Origin: Candidatus Omnitrophica bacterium 4484_49
GTDB lineage: Bacteria; Omnitrophota; Gorgyraeia; Kaelpiales; Kaelpiaceae
Assembly: GCA_002085265.1 (NCBI GenBank)
Contig: NATI01000072.1
Coordinates: 1 to 9,222 of the forward strand
Length of the DNA stretch: 9,222 bases
Direction: 5' to 3'
The position numbers and the translations under genes were made by a program. Numbering within the stretch: position 1 is the stretch's first letter; every line of letters starts with the position of its first letter. The notes under the pieces were generated by a model. The model was not told where the DNA came from, searched no databases, and saw nothing but the letters and a program-made list of their open reading frames with translations. Below, piece by piece: positions 1-7,663 of this stretch.

Positions 1-473
1 CCAATTTGATAATTGCTCAGATTCTGTTTCTGCAGTCGGAGGACCCGGAAAAGGATATAAATGTGTATATAAATACTCCCGGGGGTAGTGTGACCAGTGG
101 GTTGGCGATATATGATACCATGCAGTTTGTAAAACCGGATATTGCTACTTACTGTGTAGGACAGGCAGCAAGTATGGGAGCACTATTACTGGCGGCAGGG
201 AGTAAGGGTAAGAGGTTTGCTCTTCCTCATGCCCGCATTATGATTCATCAACCCTGGGGAGGTGTTCAGGGAGCAGCCGAGGATATCCATATTCAGGCCC
301 GTGAGATATTGAGGTTGAGAGATAAGATAAATGAACTTATCGCCAAGCATACAAATCAACCCCTTGAGAAAGTACGTAAGGATACTGATAGAGACTATTT
401 CATGAATGCCGAGGAGGCTAAGGAATATGGAGTAATTGATACTGTAATTTATCCCAAGGAGGAGCAGAAATGA
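1..473 (+). CDS. clpP: ATP-dependent Clp protease proteolytic subunit ClpP (5' end outside window)
   Basis: Serine peptidase subunit of the cytosolic Clp protease, which forms a double-heptamer barrel and degrades unfolded or tagged proteins fed in by a ClpX/ClpA-type ATPase. The frame is open from the window edge (first whole codon at 3, reading NLIIAQILFL), so the TTG at 6 is not a real start; roughly 45-60 N-terminal residues lie outside. All three catalytic residues are visible: Ser in GQAASMGA (codon 171-173), His in MIHQPWGG (codon 246-248) and Asp in DTDRDYF (codon 393-395). The YINTPGGSV oxyanion/substrate strand and a normal C-terminus are present. Its stop overlaps the next start (ATGA at 470-473). 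clpX does not follow, although clpP-clpX is the common bacterial order; instead a serine-biosynthesis pair comes next. Confidence 0.97.
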   Translation, partial: NLIIAQILFLQSEDPEKDINVYINTPGGSVTSGLAIYDTMQFVKPDIATYCVGQAASMGALLLAAGSKGKRFALPHARIMIHQPWGGVQGAAEDIHIQAREILRLRDKINELIAKHTNQPLEKVRKDTDRDYFMNAEEAKEYGVIDTVIYPKEEQK

Positions 474-1621
474 TTACGCCCAGGAAAAGATATCTTCTCA
501 CACCGGGACCTACTCCTGTCCCTGAGGATGTGCTTTTATCTCAGGCGAGGCCAATAATTCATCATCGGACAGGAGAGTTCAGGGAAGTACTTAAACAGGT
601 TATGGAGGATTTGAAATATGTTTTTCAGACTCAGAATGAGGTTTTAATCTTCGCTTCTTCAGGTACAGGTGGCATGGAGGCAGCAGTGGTAAATCTGGCA
701 GCCAAAGGCGTTAAATTTCTAACAGTAGCAGGAGGAAAATTCGGAGAGCGGTGGAAGGAGATATGTTCTTCATTTGGGGTTGATTTTGTTACTCTGGAGG
801 TGGAATGGGGTAAAGCAGTTGAACCTCAAGATGTAGAGGAGATTTTAAAGTCGGATAAAAATATAAAAGTAGTCTTGACTACATTGTGTGAAACTTCAAC
901 TGGGGTAGTGAACGATGTCCGGGCATTGGCTGAGGTGGTTAAGAAATATGATGCTATTTTAGTTGTAGATGCCATAAGTGGTCTTCTGGCAGATGAACTC
1001 AGGATGGATGAATGGGGTATAGATGTTGTGGTTTCTGGCTCTCAGAAAGGTCTAATGCTCCCCCCCGGGTTGGGATTTATCAGTTTGTCACAGCGAGCAT
1101 GGGATATTGTGGAAAAGGCGGATGTTAAGGCATATTATTTTGACCTCAAAAAAGCCAGGAAATCTGGAGTAAATTATGACACGCCCTATACTCCAGCTGT
1201 GAGTTTAATAATGGCTCTGAAGAAGGCACTGGAGATGATTAAAGAGGAAGGGATTGAGAATATCTGGGCCAGACACGCCCAACTTGCGGGCATCTGTAGG
1301 AACGCGATAACCAGTTTGGGGTTGAAATTATTTGCCACCAGGCCATCAAATGCGGTGACCAGTGTTTCCCTTCCTGAAGGGATTGATGGTTCTGAACTGG
1401 TAAAATTTATACGTCAGGAATTTGGAGTAAGTATTGCCGGAGGACAGGGAAAACTAAAAGGGAAAATTTTCAGAATTGCCCACTTAGGGTATATGAATAT
1501 ATTTGATCTTCTTGTGGGTATAGCAAGTTTGGAATTCGCACTTCATCATTTAGGTTATAAATTTGAATTGGGTAGGGGATTGCTTAAAGTGGAAGAGGAA
1601 TTTTTGAAACAATATAAGTAG
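470..1621 (+). CDS. Class V PLP-dependent aminotransferase (serine-pyruvate / alanine-glyoxylate type; possible phosphoserine aminotransferase role)
   Basis: A 383-residue fold-type I, class V aminotransferase. Visible landmarks are the N-terminal LLTPGPTPVP motif (9-18), the phosphate-binding SSGTGGMEAA loop (63-72), the pyridine-N Asp in VVDAISG (D167), the Schiff-base lysine in SGSQKGLMLPPG (K193), the YDTPYTP loop (236-242) and the substrate-carboxylate arginine in FRIAHLG (R335). Length is normal for the family. The ATG overlaps the clpP stop by 4 bp and has a strong Shine-Dalgarno (AAGGAGGAG, 456-464). The family transaminates serine, alanine, glyoxylate or pyruvate. Being directly upstream of serA suggests, by inference, that it makes phosphoserine from 3-phosphohydroxypyruvate in place of a SerC, or links serine with glyoxylate/hydroxypyruvate. 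The substrate cannot be fixed from sequence alone. A seven-C run at 1060-1066 is read in frame and does not disturb the gene. Confidence 0.93.
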   Translation: MITPRKRYLLTPGPTPVPEDVLLSQARPIIHHRTGEFREVLKQVMEDLKYVFQTQNEVLIFASSGTGGMEAAVVNLAAKGVKFLTVAGGKFGERWKEICSSFGVDFVTLEVEWGKAVEPQDVEEILKSDKNIKVVLTTLCETSTGVVNDVRALAEVVKKYDAILVVDAISGLLADELRMDEWGIDVVVSGSQKGLMLPPGLGFISLSQRAWDIVEKADVKAYYFDLKKARKSGVNYDTPYTPAVSLIMALKKALEMIKEEGIENIWARHAQLAGICRNAITSLGLKLFATRPSNAVTSVSLPEGIDGSELVKFIRQEFGVSIAGGQGKLKGKIFRIAHLGYMNIFDLLVGIASLEFALHHLGYKFELGRGLLKVEEEFLKQYK

Positions 1622-1634
1622 GGAGGGAAAAGTG
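1619..1634 (+). promoter_or_regulatory. Shine-Dalgarno that sets the GTG start of serA
   Basis: GGAGGG (1622-1627) lies just after the aminotransferase stop codon (TAG, 1619-1621) and five bases before GTG at 1632-1634. The protein from this GTG begins MKVLISDNLS, the usual SerA N-terminus. This supports GTG rather than a later ATG. Confidence 0.8.
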
Positions 1635-2231
1635 AAAGTCCTTATCAGCGATAATCTATCACCGGAAGGAATCGAGATTTTAAAATCCGCAGGATTTGAG
1701 GTTGTGGTTAAGACGGGATTGAAGCCAGAAGAATTGGCAAAGGAGATCAAAGGTTATGATGGGATAATAATTCGGAGTGGGACTAAGCTCACATCAGAGT
1801 TGATTCAGGCAGCGGATAAATTAAAAGTTATTGGACGGGCAGGAGTTGGTCTGGACAACGTTGACTTGGAGACAGCTACCAAAAAGGGAATAATAGTGAT
1901 GAATTCTCCTTCCGGGAACACCATCTCTACTGCCGAGCATACCATGGCTTTGATTCTATCTTTGTCTCGCAATATACCTCAGGCGGATACTTCTATTAGA
2001 AAAGGGAAATGGGAGAGGAAAAAGTTTAAAGGTGTGGAGATATATGGAAAGGTTTTGGGAATCGTGGGATTGGGAAGAATCGGTAGGGAAGTAGCCAGGC
2101 GAGCAATGGGGTTTGGGATGCGGGTTATAGCCTATGACCCTTATCTCTCAGAGGAGACCGCCAGAAAGCTAGAAATAGAACTGGTGGAATGTTTTCTGAG
2201 AAAGAACTCGAGATGCTTAAACCTGGCGTAA
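1632..2231 (+). pseudogene. serA: D-3-phosphoglycerate dehydrogenase SerA, N-terminal fragment of a broken gene
   Basis: First step of the phosphorylated serine pathway: NAD-dependent oxidation of 3-phosphoglycerate to 3-phosphohydroxypyruvate. Residues 1-100 form the N-terminal substrate-domain part (KVLISDNLSPEG; IIIRSGTKLT; GRAGVGLDNVD; NSPSGNTISTAEH). The Rossmann fold follows, with GLGRIG at 146-151 and the NAD-ribose Asp in AYDP (D169). Homology ends at ELVE (183-186), codons up to about 2189. The last 13 residues (CFLRKNSRCLNLA) are out-of-frame reading of the downstream part, ending at a TAA at 2229-2231. The rest of the gene continues in another frame as the next entry. As written, the fragment cannot be a working enzyme: it lacks the second half of the NAD domain, the catalytic Arg/Glu/His and the ACT domain. 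It may represent an intact gene if the junction is an assembly error. Confidence 0.9.
2186..2191 (+). other. Deletion/frame junction inside serA
   Basis: Left of this point the frame reads ARKLEIELVE; right of it, in another frame, the protein resumes at MFSEKELEMLKPG. In SerA proteins about 23-24 residues normally lie between these blocks (the DLDELL..SDFITLHVPLTPETRN type segment). The gene measures 1508 nt from GTG to stop, two more than a multiple of 3, so the missing length must be one more than a multiple of 3. About 70 bp fits both the frame and the alignment. The missing segment is part of the NAD-binding domain and includes the LHxPLT strand and loop. Confidence 0.85.
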
Positions 2232-3139
2232 GAATTATAAATTGTTCTCGAGGTGGGGTAGTGGATGAGAATGTGTTGGATAGAGGGCTTAAAGAAAATA
2301 AAATCGCTGGCGTAGCACTGGATGTATATGAACAGGAGCCTCCTCAGGATAGTCCGTTATTCCAGGCCTCCAACACAGTGCTTACTCCTCATCTGGGAGC
2401 ATCCACTGAAGAAGCTCAATTAAATGTGGCTATTGAAATTGCAGAGCAGGTCAGGGATGCTTTGCTGGGCAGAGCAATCAGGAACGCAGTTAATTTGCCC
2501 TCTCTGGAACCTGAGATGTATGAGGAAATCAAGCCCTATCTTTTCCTGGCAGAGAAAATAGGGTTGGTTCTGGGGCAACTTCTGGAAGGCCAGATTAAGG
2601 GACTGGAGATTAAATATTCCGGTGAAGTTCTCAGTCATAACATCACTCCCATTTCTTCAGCTCTGGTAAAAGGATTTTTGACGCCAATTCTTATGGAATC
2701 GGTGAATTATGTTAATGCCCCTGTAATTGCCAAGGAAAGAGGGATAAATGTGGAAGAAGTCAAGACTACAGAATCCAGCAATTTCACCAATCTTATTCAG
2801 GCCACTGTTTTCAGCGGAGAGGGGAGAAGTTCAGTTTCCGGGACATTGTTTACAAAGGAAAATCTCAGGATAGTGGAGATAGATGGCTATTATGTGGAGG
2901 CAATACCCGAGGGGATTATGATGATTATTTACAATATGGATAAACCAGGAGTAATAGGGCATATCGGTACTACTCTGGGTAAGAAAAATATAAATATCTC
3001 GGGTATGACTTTTGGACGCCGGAGTGCAGGAGGAGATGCTATAACAGTTTTAAACCTTGACTCTGAGATTGATTCCGATACAATTCAGGAATTGCTCAAG
3101 TTGAGACACATAAAAAGTATAAAAGTCATTAAATTATAG
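2189..3139 (+). pseudogene. serA: D-3-phosphoglycerate dehydrogenase SerA, C-terminal fragment (catalytic half, ASB and ACT domains)
   Basis: Continuation of serA after the junction. Fragment residues 1-75 carry the end of the NAD domain with the catalytic residues: Arg in NCSRGGVVDE (R21, codon 2249), Glu in ALDVYEQEPP (E50) and His in LTPHLGAST (H68, codon 2390). Residues of about 100-235 form the allosteric substrate-binding domain of long-type SerA. About 245-316 form an ACT domain (IMMIIYNMDKPGVIGHIG), the usual serine-feedback site. With the missing codons restored the protein would be about 525 residues, the normal long-type length. The ATG at 2189 sits on the junction and lacks a spaced Shine-Dalgarno, so it is not a believable start. 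The downstream gene begins 9 bp after the stop, so serA was probably co-transcribed with it. Confidence 0.92.
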
Positions 3140-3148
3140 GAGGTCGAG

Positions 3149-4399
3149 ATGGGAGGAAACACACCGAAAATTTATATCCTCGATGTCACTAACCGTGATG
3201 GAGTTCAGACTGCAAAGTTGAGTCTGGCAAAACTGGAAAAGACCATGGTCAATATCTATCTCAATCAGATGGGTATTCATCAGAGTGAATTTGGTTTTCC
3301 AGTTACGAGACATGAAGTGAATTATATAAATGCTAACCTGGAACTTGCTGAGATGGGAGTGCTCAGCCCTATAATTTTAAGTGGCTGGGTAAGAGCGATT
3401 CCTCAAGATGTGGAAGTCGCCTGCAGTCAGACAAATGTCAAACACCTCAATCTCTCCATCTCCACTTCCAGACAGATGATAGAGAGTAAGTTTAAGGGTA
3501 AATATACAAAAGATGATATACTGAGGATAATGTCAGAGGCAGTAAAGGTTGCCCGGGCAAAAGGTATCCAGACAATTGGCGTCAATGCTGAGGATGCCTC
3601 CCGCACGGATGATGACTATCTTTACCAATTTGCAAAGTATGCGAAAGATGCAGGGGCTGATAGGTTGCGGTATTGTGATACTGTAGGATACGATGAACCT
3701 TCGACCATATACAGGAGGATATATGAACTGGCTAAGAAGGTAAATATGGCTATCGAGGTTCATTGTCATAATGATTTGGGGCTGGCAGTTGCAAATTCCA
3801 TAGCCGGTGCCCGGGGTGCCAATGATGCCGGGGTGGATGCTTACATCAATACTACAATAAATGGAGTGGGAGAAAGAGCTGGAAATGCTGATTTGGTATC
3901 TGTAATTTTGGCATTGAAATACTCCAGTGGAACTGCTGGCAAATATATTCTGGATGAGAATGTAAAACTCAATATGGCCTGGAAAATCTGTAAATATGCC
4001 TCATACGCATTTGGAATACCAATCCCAATTAATCAGCCAGGAGTGGGTGCCAATATGTATGCTCATGAATCTGGCATTCACGCTGATGGAGCTCTGAAGG
4101 ACTGGAGAAATTACGAGCTTTATCATTATGAAGATATAGGTAGAGGAGAGCCCGAAATTATAGAGACCGGAAGGCAGATTGTTGTCGGAGAGTATAGCGG
4201 GATAAAGGGATTTCGCAATGTATATGATAAACTGGAGATAGAATTTAAAGATGAGGAGGAGGCCCGGAGAATCCTGGAACTTGTCCGTTATGCAAATGTT
4301 CATAAACAGAAACCACTTACTGAGGATGAATTGAGATTTATAGCTCAGTACCCCGAGATTGTCCGTAAAATACTCACCATGACTCCAGGGGGGCAATAA
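3149..4399 (+). CDS. HMGL-like (DRE-TIM) acyltransferase: homocitrate / isopropylmalate / Re-citrate synthase family
   Basis: A 416-residue TIM-barrel enzyme of the family that condenses acetyl-CoA with a 2-oxo acid. Visible are the metal/substrate motif DVTNRDGVQ (12-20; R16, D17), the HxH metal pair in EVHCHNDLG (H205, H207), the signature NGVGERAGN (238-246) and AHESGIH (305-311). It is NifV-sized and lacks the C-terminal regulatory domain of LeuA/CimA. The first motif has Val where LeuA/NifV usually have Glu (DGEQ). My recollection is that a NRDGVQT...SEFGFP pattern matches the clade holding the Re-type citrate synthase of Clostridium kluyveri; that is unverified, and homocitrate or citramalate synthase remain possible. 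TAGGAGGT (3137-3144) precedes the ATG. The last residues (about PGGQ and the stop) are read from bases that encode purA in another frame, so the natural C-terminus may be altered by the junction there. Confidence 0.88.
   Translation: MGGNTPKIYILDVTNRDGVQTAKLSLAKLEKTMVNIYLNQMGIHQSEFGFPVTRHEVNYINANLELAEMGVLSPIILSGWVRAIPQDVEVACSQTNVKHLNLSISTSRQMIESKFKGKYTKDDILRIMSEAVKVARAKGIQTIGVNAEDASRTDDDYLYQFAKYAKDAGADRLRYCDTVGYDEPSTIYRRIYELAKKVNMAIEVHCHNDLGLAVANSIAGARGANDAGVDAYINTTINGVGERAGNADLVSVILALKYSSGTAGKYILDENVKLNMAWKICKYASYAFGIPIPINQPGVGANMYAHESGIHADGALKDWRNYELYHYEDIGRGEPEIIETGRQIVVGEYSGIKGFRNVYDKLEIEFKDEEEARRILELVRYANVHKQKPLTEDELRFIAQYPEIVRKILTMTPGGQ
4380..4394 (+). other. Deletion junction fusing the homocitrate-synthase-like gene to purA
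   Basis: From 4386 the purA frame reads QGGNNAGHT, the very conserved substrate loop of adenylosuccinate synthetase, which normally starts near residue 34. Immediately upstream in that frame is an in-frame TGA (4380-4382) and then coding sequence of the previous gene. No GDEGKGK-like segment exists upstream in any frame. The TAA that ends the previous gene (4397-4399) lies inside the AAT-AAC codons of the purA motif. A run of six G (4388-4393) marks the join. At least about 100 bp (33 codons of purA plus any spacer) is missing relative to a normal arrangement. Confidence 0.82.
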
Positions 4400-5579
4400 C
4401 GCCGGACATACAGTAGTAATAGGGGATAAAAAGTTTATCTTCCATCTCATCCCTTCAGGGATTCTTCATCCCGGCAAATTCTGTGTGATTGGAAATGGAG
4501 TGGTTATCGATCCCTGTATTCTGCTCTCGGAAATAGAACAGTTGCAGTCTCTGGGGCATAAGATAACCCCTGAAAATCTGGCGATAAGTAACCGTGCTCA
4601 TGTGATATTTCCCTATCACAGGATTTGGGATAAACTCAAAGAGGAAAGTTTGGGAAAATTTCGTTTAGGCACAACGGGGAAAGGAATAGGCCCCTGTTAT
4701 GTGGATAAATATGATCGTTGTGGTATCAGGATGGTTGATTTGATAAATCCTGAAGTATTAAGGGAAAAACTTCAGGCTAACCTCAGTTACAAAAATCAGA
4801 TTCTGCGAAAGGTATTTAATGCTCAGGAATTTAAATTTCAGGATATATATGAGGAATATAGAAATTATGGCCAGAAGCTTGTTCCCTTTGTCCAGGATAC
4901 TGCTCTGGTTTTAAATAGGGCAATGGAGGAAAGGAAAAATATACTTTTTGAGGGTGCTCAGGGTGTTTTTCTGGATATTGACTTTGGTACCTATCCCTTC
5001 GTTACTTCATCTTCCACCTTAGCAGGAGGAGCATGTGTGGGGGCCGGTGTGGGACCTGCGAAGATTGACAGGGTAATAGGAGTGGCCAAAGCATATACCA
5101 CCAGGGTGGGAGAAGGTCCATTTCCGACTCAATTGCCTGAGGGGTTGATGGAGAAGATAAGGCAGAGAGGCAACGAATTCGGAGCCACAACTGGAAGACC
5201 CCGGAGATGTGGATGGTTTGATGCCTGTCTTGTCCGATATGCAGTTAAAATTAATGGAGTGGATTATCTGGCTGTGACCAAATTGGATGTTTTAGATGAG
5301 ATGGAAAGCATAAAAATCTGTGTGAAGTATAGGTATCGGGGAGATACATATGAATATCCCTTAGCGGATTTCAATTTCTGGGAAGAGGCAGAGCCGATAT
5401 ATGAAGAAGTCCCGGGATGGATGAGGGATACCAGTGGTGCTCATTCCATTGAGGATTTGCCCCCCAACGCCATTAACTATATTCGAAAAATCGAACACTT
5501 GGTCAATGTGCCGGTGGAAATTTTATCAGTGGGTTCCAAACGGGAACAGACCTTTTATTATAAAAGGGAGGAAAGATGA
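4383..5579 (+). pseudogene. purA: Adenylosuccinate synthetase PurA, lacking the N-terminal ~33 residues
   Basis: PurA joins IMP and aspartate using GTP to form adenylosuccinate, the first committed step of AMP synthesis. The frame from 4383 gives 398 residues against a usual ~430. Present are QGGNNAGHT (4386-4412) with the catalytic His, HLIPSGILHPGK, IGNGVVIDP, GTTGKGIGP (4668-4694), FEGAQG...DIDFGTYPFVTSS, VGVGP-type and AYTTRVGEGPFP segments, the aspartate loop TTGRPRRCGWFD (5187-5222), the guanine-binding TKLDVLD and a normal C-terminus. Missing is the N-terminal P-loop-like GDEGKGK with the catalytic Asp13 (E. coli numbering). The first usable in-frame start is GTG 4485, after the conserved HLIPSG block and without a Shine-Dalgarno, so it is not the genuine start. 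Either the gene is dead or sequence has been lost in assembly; because purA is usually essential, an artefact is a serious possibility. The stop overlaps hppA by 4 bp. Confidence 0.92.
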
Positions 5580-7663
5580 AGGAATTACTGTGGCTGGCTC
5601 CATTTGGTTCTACTCTTGCTATAGTTTTTTCTATTGGTGTAATCATCTGGATGCTTCGAAAATCCGAGGGCACACCGCAAATGATTCAGATTGCTCGGGC
5701 TGTAAGGGAAGGGGCAAGTGCCTATCTTAAAAGGCAGTACAAAACAGTGGCAATATTTTTTATATTTGCATTTTTTATTCTTCTGTTACTGGTAAAATAC
5801 GGCTATCTTCCCATTTTTGTCCCCTTCGCATTTGTTACCGGTGGTTTCTTCTCCGGTCTTTCAGGATTTGTAGGGATGAAGGTTGCCACCCAGGCAAGTT
5901 CCCGTACTGCCAATGGTGCTCGCAGAAGTTTAAACTCGGCTCTGAAGATTGCGTTCTTATCAGGTTCAGTTATGGGATTAATTGTAGTTGGACTGGGGCT
6001 TCTTGACCTTTCGGTATGGTATTACATTCTGGATTTCTGGTATCGCAATGTAGATATTACCAGACGGATATTCTATATTACTTCCACTATGTTGACATTT
6101 GAACTCGGTGCCAGTTCTATGGCTTTATTTGCCAGAGTTGGAGGTGGAATTTACACCAAAGCAGCAGATGTTGGAGCTGATCTTGTGGGTAAAATTGAAG
6201 CCGGAATCCCTGAGGACGATCCCCGTAATCCTGCAGTAATTGCAGATAATGTAGGGGATAATGTGGGAGATGTCGCTGGTATGGGGGCTGACCTCTATGA
6301 ATCTTATGTTGGTTCTATAGTGGCGACTATGGCTCTGGCTGCTGCTGCTGGCCTTGGTGTTCGGGGGGTGACCATCCCTATGATTATGGCCAGTATTGGA
6401 ATAATTTCTTCTATAATTGGGGTGCTTGTGGTAAAGACTAAAGAAGAAGCCAGTCAATCAGCATTGCTGTGGGCTTTGAGAAGAGGAATATTCTTTACTG
6501 CTGGGTTAATTGCAGTATGTGGGTATTTCCTGATTACCAGGGTTCTGGGTCCTCAACATATTGGAGTATATTTTGCAGTGATATCAGGTCTCATTGCTGG
6601 ATTAATAATAGGGGTTTCCACTGAATTTTTTACTTCTCACAAGTATCCTCCTACTCGTGGTGTTGCACAGGCAGCACTTACAGGTCCAGCAACAGTTATA
6701 ATTTCAGGATTATCAGTAGGAATGCTTTCCACAGTAGTGCCGCTCGTTACTGTAGCCATTGCTACTCTTTTAAGTTTTTATTTTGCAGGGGGCTTTGGTA
6801 ATTTCAATCTTGGCCTTTATGGAGTTGGAATTTCAGCAATTGGAATGCTCAGCACTCTGGGTATAACTCTGGCAACTGATGCGTATGGACCCATTGCTGA
6901 TAATGCTGGAGGGAATGCCCAGATGGCAGGACTTCCTCCTGAGGTTAGAGAGAGAACCGATGCGTTGGATGCTCTCGGCAATACTACTGCTGCTACTGGA
7001 AAAGGTTTTGCTATTGGTTCTGCTGCTCTTACTGCGTTAGCGTTGATAGCCGCCTATAAGGATCATATTGAAGAGCTGGGCGCAAAACTCGATTTATCTA
7101 TTCTCAATCCCAAGATAATTGTGGGGATGTTCATCGGTGGAATGCTCCCGTTTTTATTTTCTTCTCTTACTATGAAAGCGGTAGGGAGAGCAGCAGGTAA
7201 AATTGTGGATGAGGTGAGGAGACAGTTCAGAGAGGTTGTCGGTATCCTTGAAGGTACGGCAAAACCGGACTATGCCAGATGTGTGGAGATCGTAACCGTT
7301 GCTTCTCAACGAGAGATGATTTTACCTTCCGCCATTGCGCTGTTGAGTCCAATTGTTGTCGGGATTATATTTGGAGTGGAGGCGAACATTGGACTTCTTC
7401 TGGCTTCCTTAGTTACAGGATTTGTCCTGGCCATAATGCTTGCCAATTCTGGTGCTTCCTGGGATAACGCCAAAAAGTATATCGAAGAAGGGAACTTAGG
7501 AGGCAAGGGGTCTTCCGCTCATAAGGCAAGCGTGGTTGGAGATACTGTTGGTGACCCCTGCAAAGATACATCGGGTCCTTCTTTGAATATTTTGATAAAA
7601 TTGATGTCTATGGCTTCTATAGTCTTTGCAGCATTTATTCTCAAGAATACTTTACTTCCTTGA
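5576..7663 (+). CDS. hppA: Membrane-bound ion-translocating pyrophosphatase, probably K+-dependent and Na+-type
   Basis: A 695-residue polytopic protein (about 16 hydrophobic segments) that hydrolyses cytosolic PPi and exports Na+ or H+. PPi/Mg-binding motifs are complete: YTKAADVGADLVGK (193-206), DDPRNPAVIADNVGDNVGD (214-232; D224, D228, D232), DAYGPIADNAGGNAQM (435-450) and SGASWDNAKKYIEEG with DTVGDPCKDTSGPS (625-669). Two positions point to the subtype. GNTTAATGKG (468-477) has Ala at 472 and Gly at 475, where K+-independent enzymes have Lys and Thr, so K+ dependence is predicted. ADLYESYVG has Glu at 242, where Thermotoga-type Na+ pumps have their gating Glu; plant-type H+ pumps carry it four residues later. 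A dual Na+/H+ enzyme cannot be excluded. The ATG overlaps the purA stop (ATGA) with GGGAGG at 5566-5571. It would recycle PPi from biosynthesis, including that released by UppS encoded nearby. Confidence 0.97.
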   Translation: MKELLWLAPFGSTLAIVFSIGVIIWMLRKSEGTPQMIQIARAVREGASAYLKRQYKTVAIFFIFAFFILLLLVKYGYLPIFVPFAFVTGGFFSGLSGFVGMKVATQASSRTANGARRSLNSALKIAFLSGSVMGLIVVGLGLLDLSVWYYILDFWYRNVDITRRIFYITSTMLTFELGASSMALFARVGGGIYTKAADVGADLVGKIEAGIPEDDPRNPAVIADNVGDNVGDVAGMGADLYESYVGSIVATMALAAAAGLGVRGVTIPMIMASIGIISSIIGVLVVKTKEEASQSALLWALRRGIFFTAGLIAVCGYFLITRVLGPQHIGVYFAVISGLIAGLIIGVSTEFFTSHKYPPTRGVAQAALTGPATVIISGLSVGMLSTVVPLVTVAIATLLSFYFAGGFGNFNLGLYGVGISAIGMLSTLGITLATDAYGPIADNAGGNAQMAGLPPEVRERTDALDALGNTTAATGKGFAIGSAALTALALIAAYKDHIEELGAKLDLSILNPKIIVGMFIGGMLPFLFSSLTMKAVGRAAGKIVDEVRRQFREVVGILEGTAKPDYARCVEIVTVASQREMILPSAIALLSPIVVGIIFGVEANIGLLLASLVTGFVLAIMLANSGASWDNAKKYIEEGNLGGKGSSAHKASVVGDTVGDPCKDTSGPSLNILIKLMSMASIVFAAFILKNTLLP

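Noticed and set aside
1060..1066. Run of seven C as a possible phase-variation or frameshift site in the aminotransferase
   Set aside because: The frame is intact across it and encodes the conserved LPPG after the PLP lysine; the run follows from Leu/Pro codons.
2185..2235. Programmed ribosomal frameshift joining the two serA frames
   Set aside because: Shifting frame would still leave out about 23-24 conserved residues of the NAD-binding domain. There is no convincing slippery heptamer with a following structure, only a short T run and a weak TTTC/GAAA inverted repeat.
4001..4450. 149-codon open frame on the minus strand
   Set aside because: It is antisense to conserved parts of the homocitrate-synthase-like gene and purA, shows no recognisable domain, and has no supporting start signals.
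4485..5579. PurA starting at GTG 4485 as a naturally short enzyme
   Set aside because: Conserved PurA sequence (QGGNNAGHT, HLIPSGILHPGK) continues in the same frame upstream to 4386, and the GTG has no Shine-Dalgarno.
5434..5730. 98-codon plus-strand frame bridging purA and hppA
   Set aside because: It overlaps two well-supported genes in another frame and has no domain or ribosome binding site of its own.
6125..6457. 110-codon open frame on the minus strand
   Set aside because: It lies wholly inside hppA, antisense to the conserved PPi-binding motifs; its composition follows from hppA codons.
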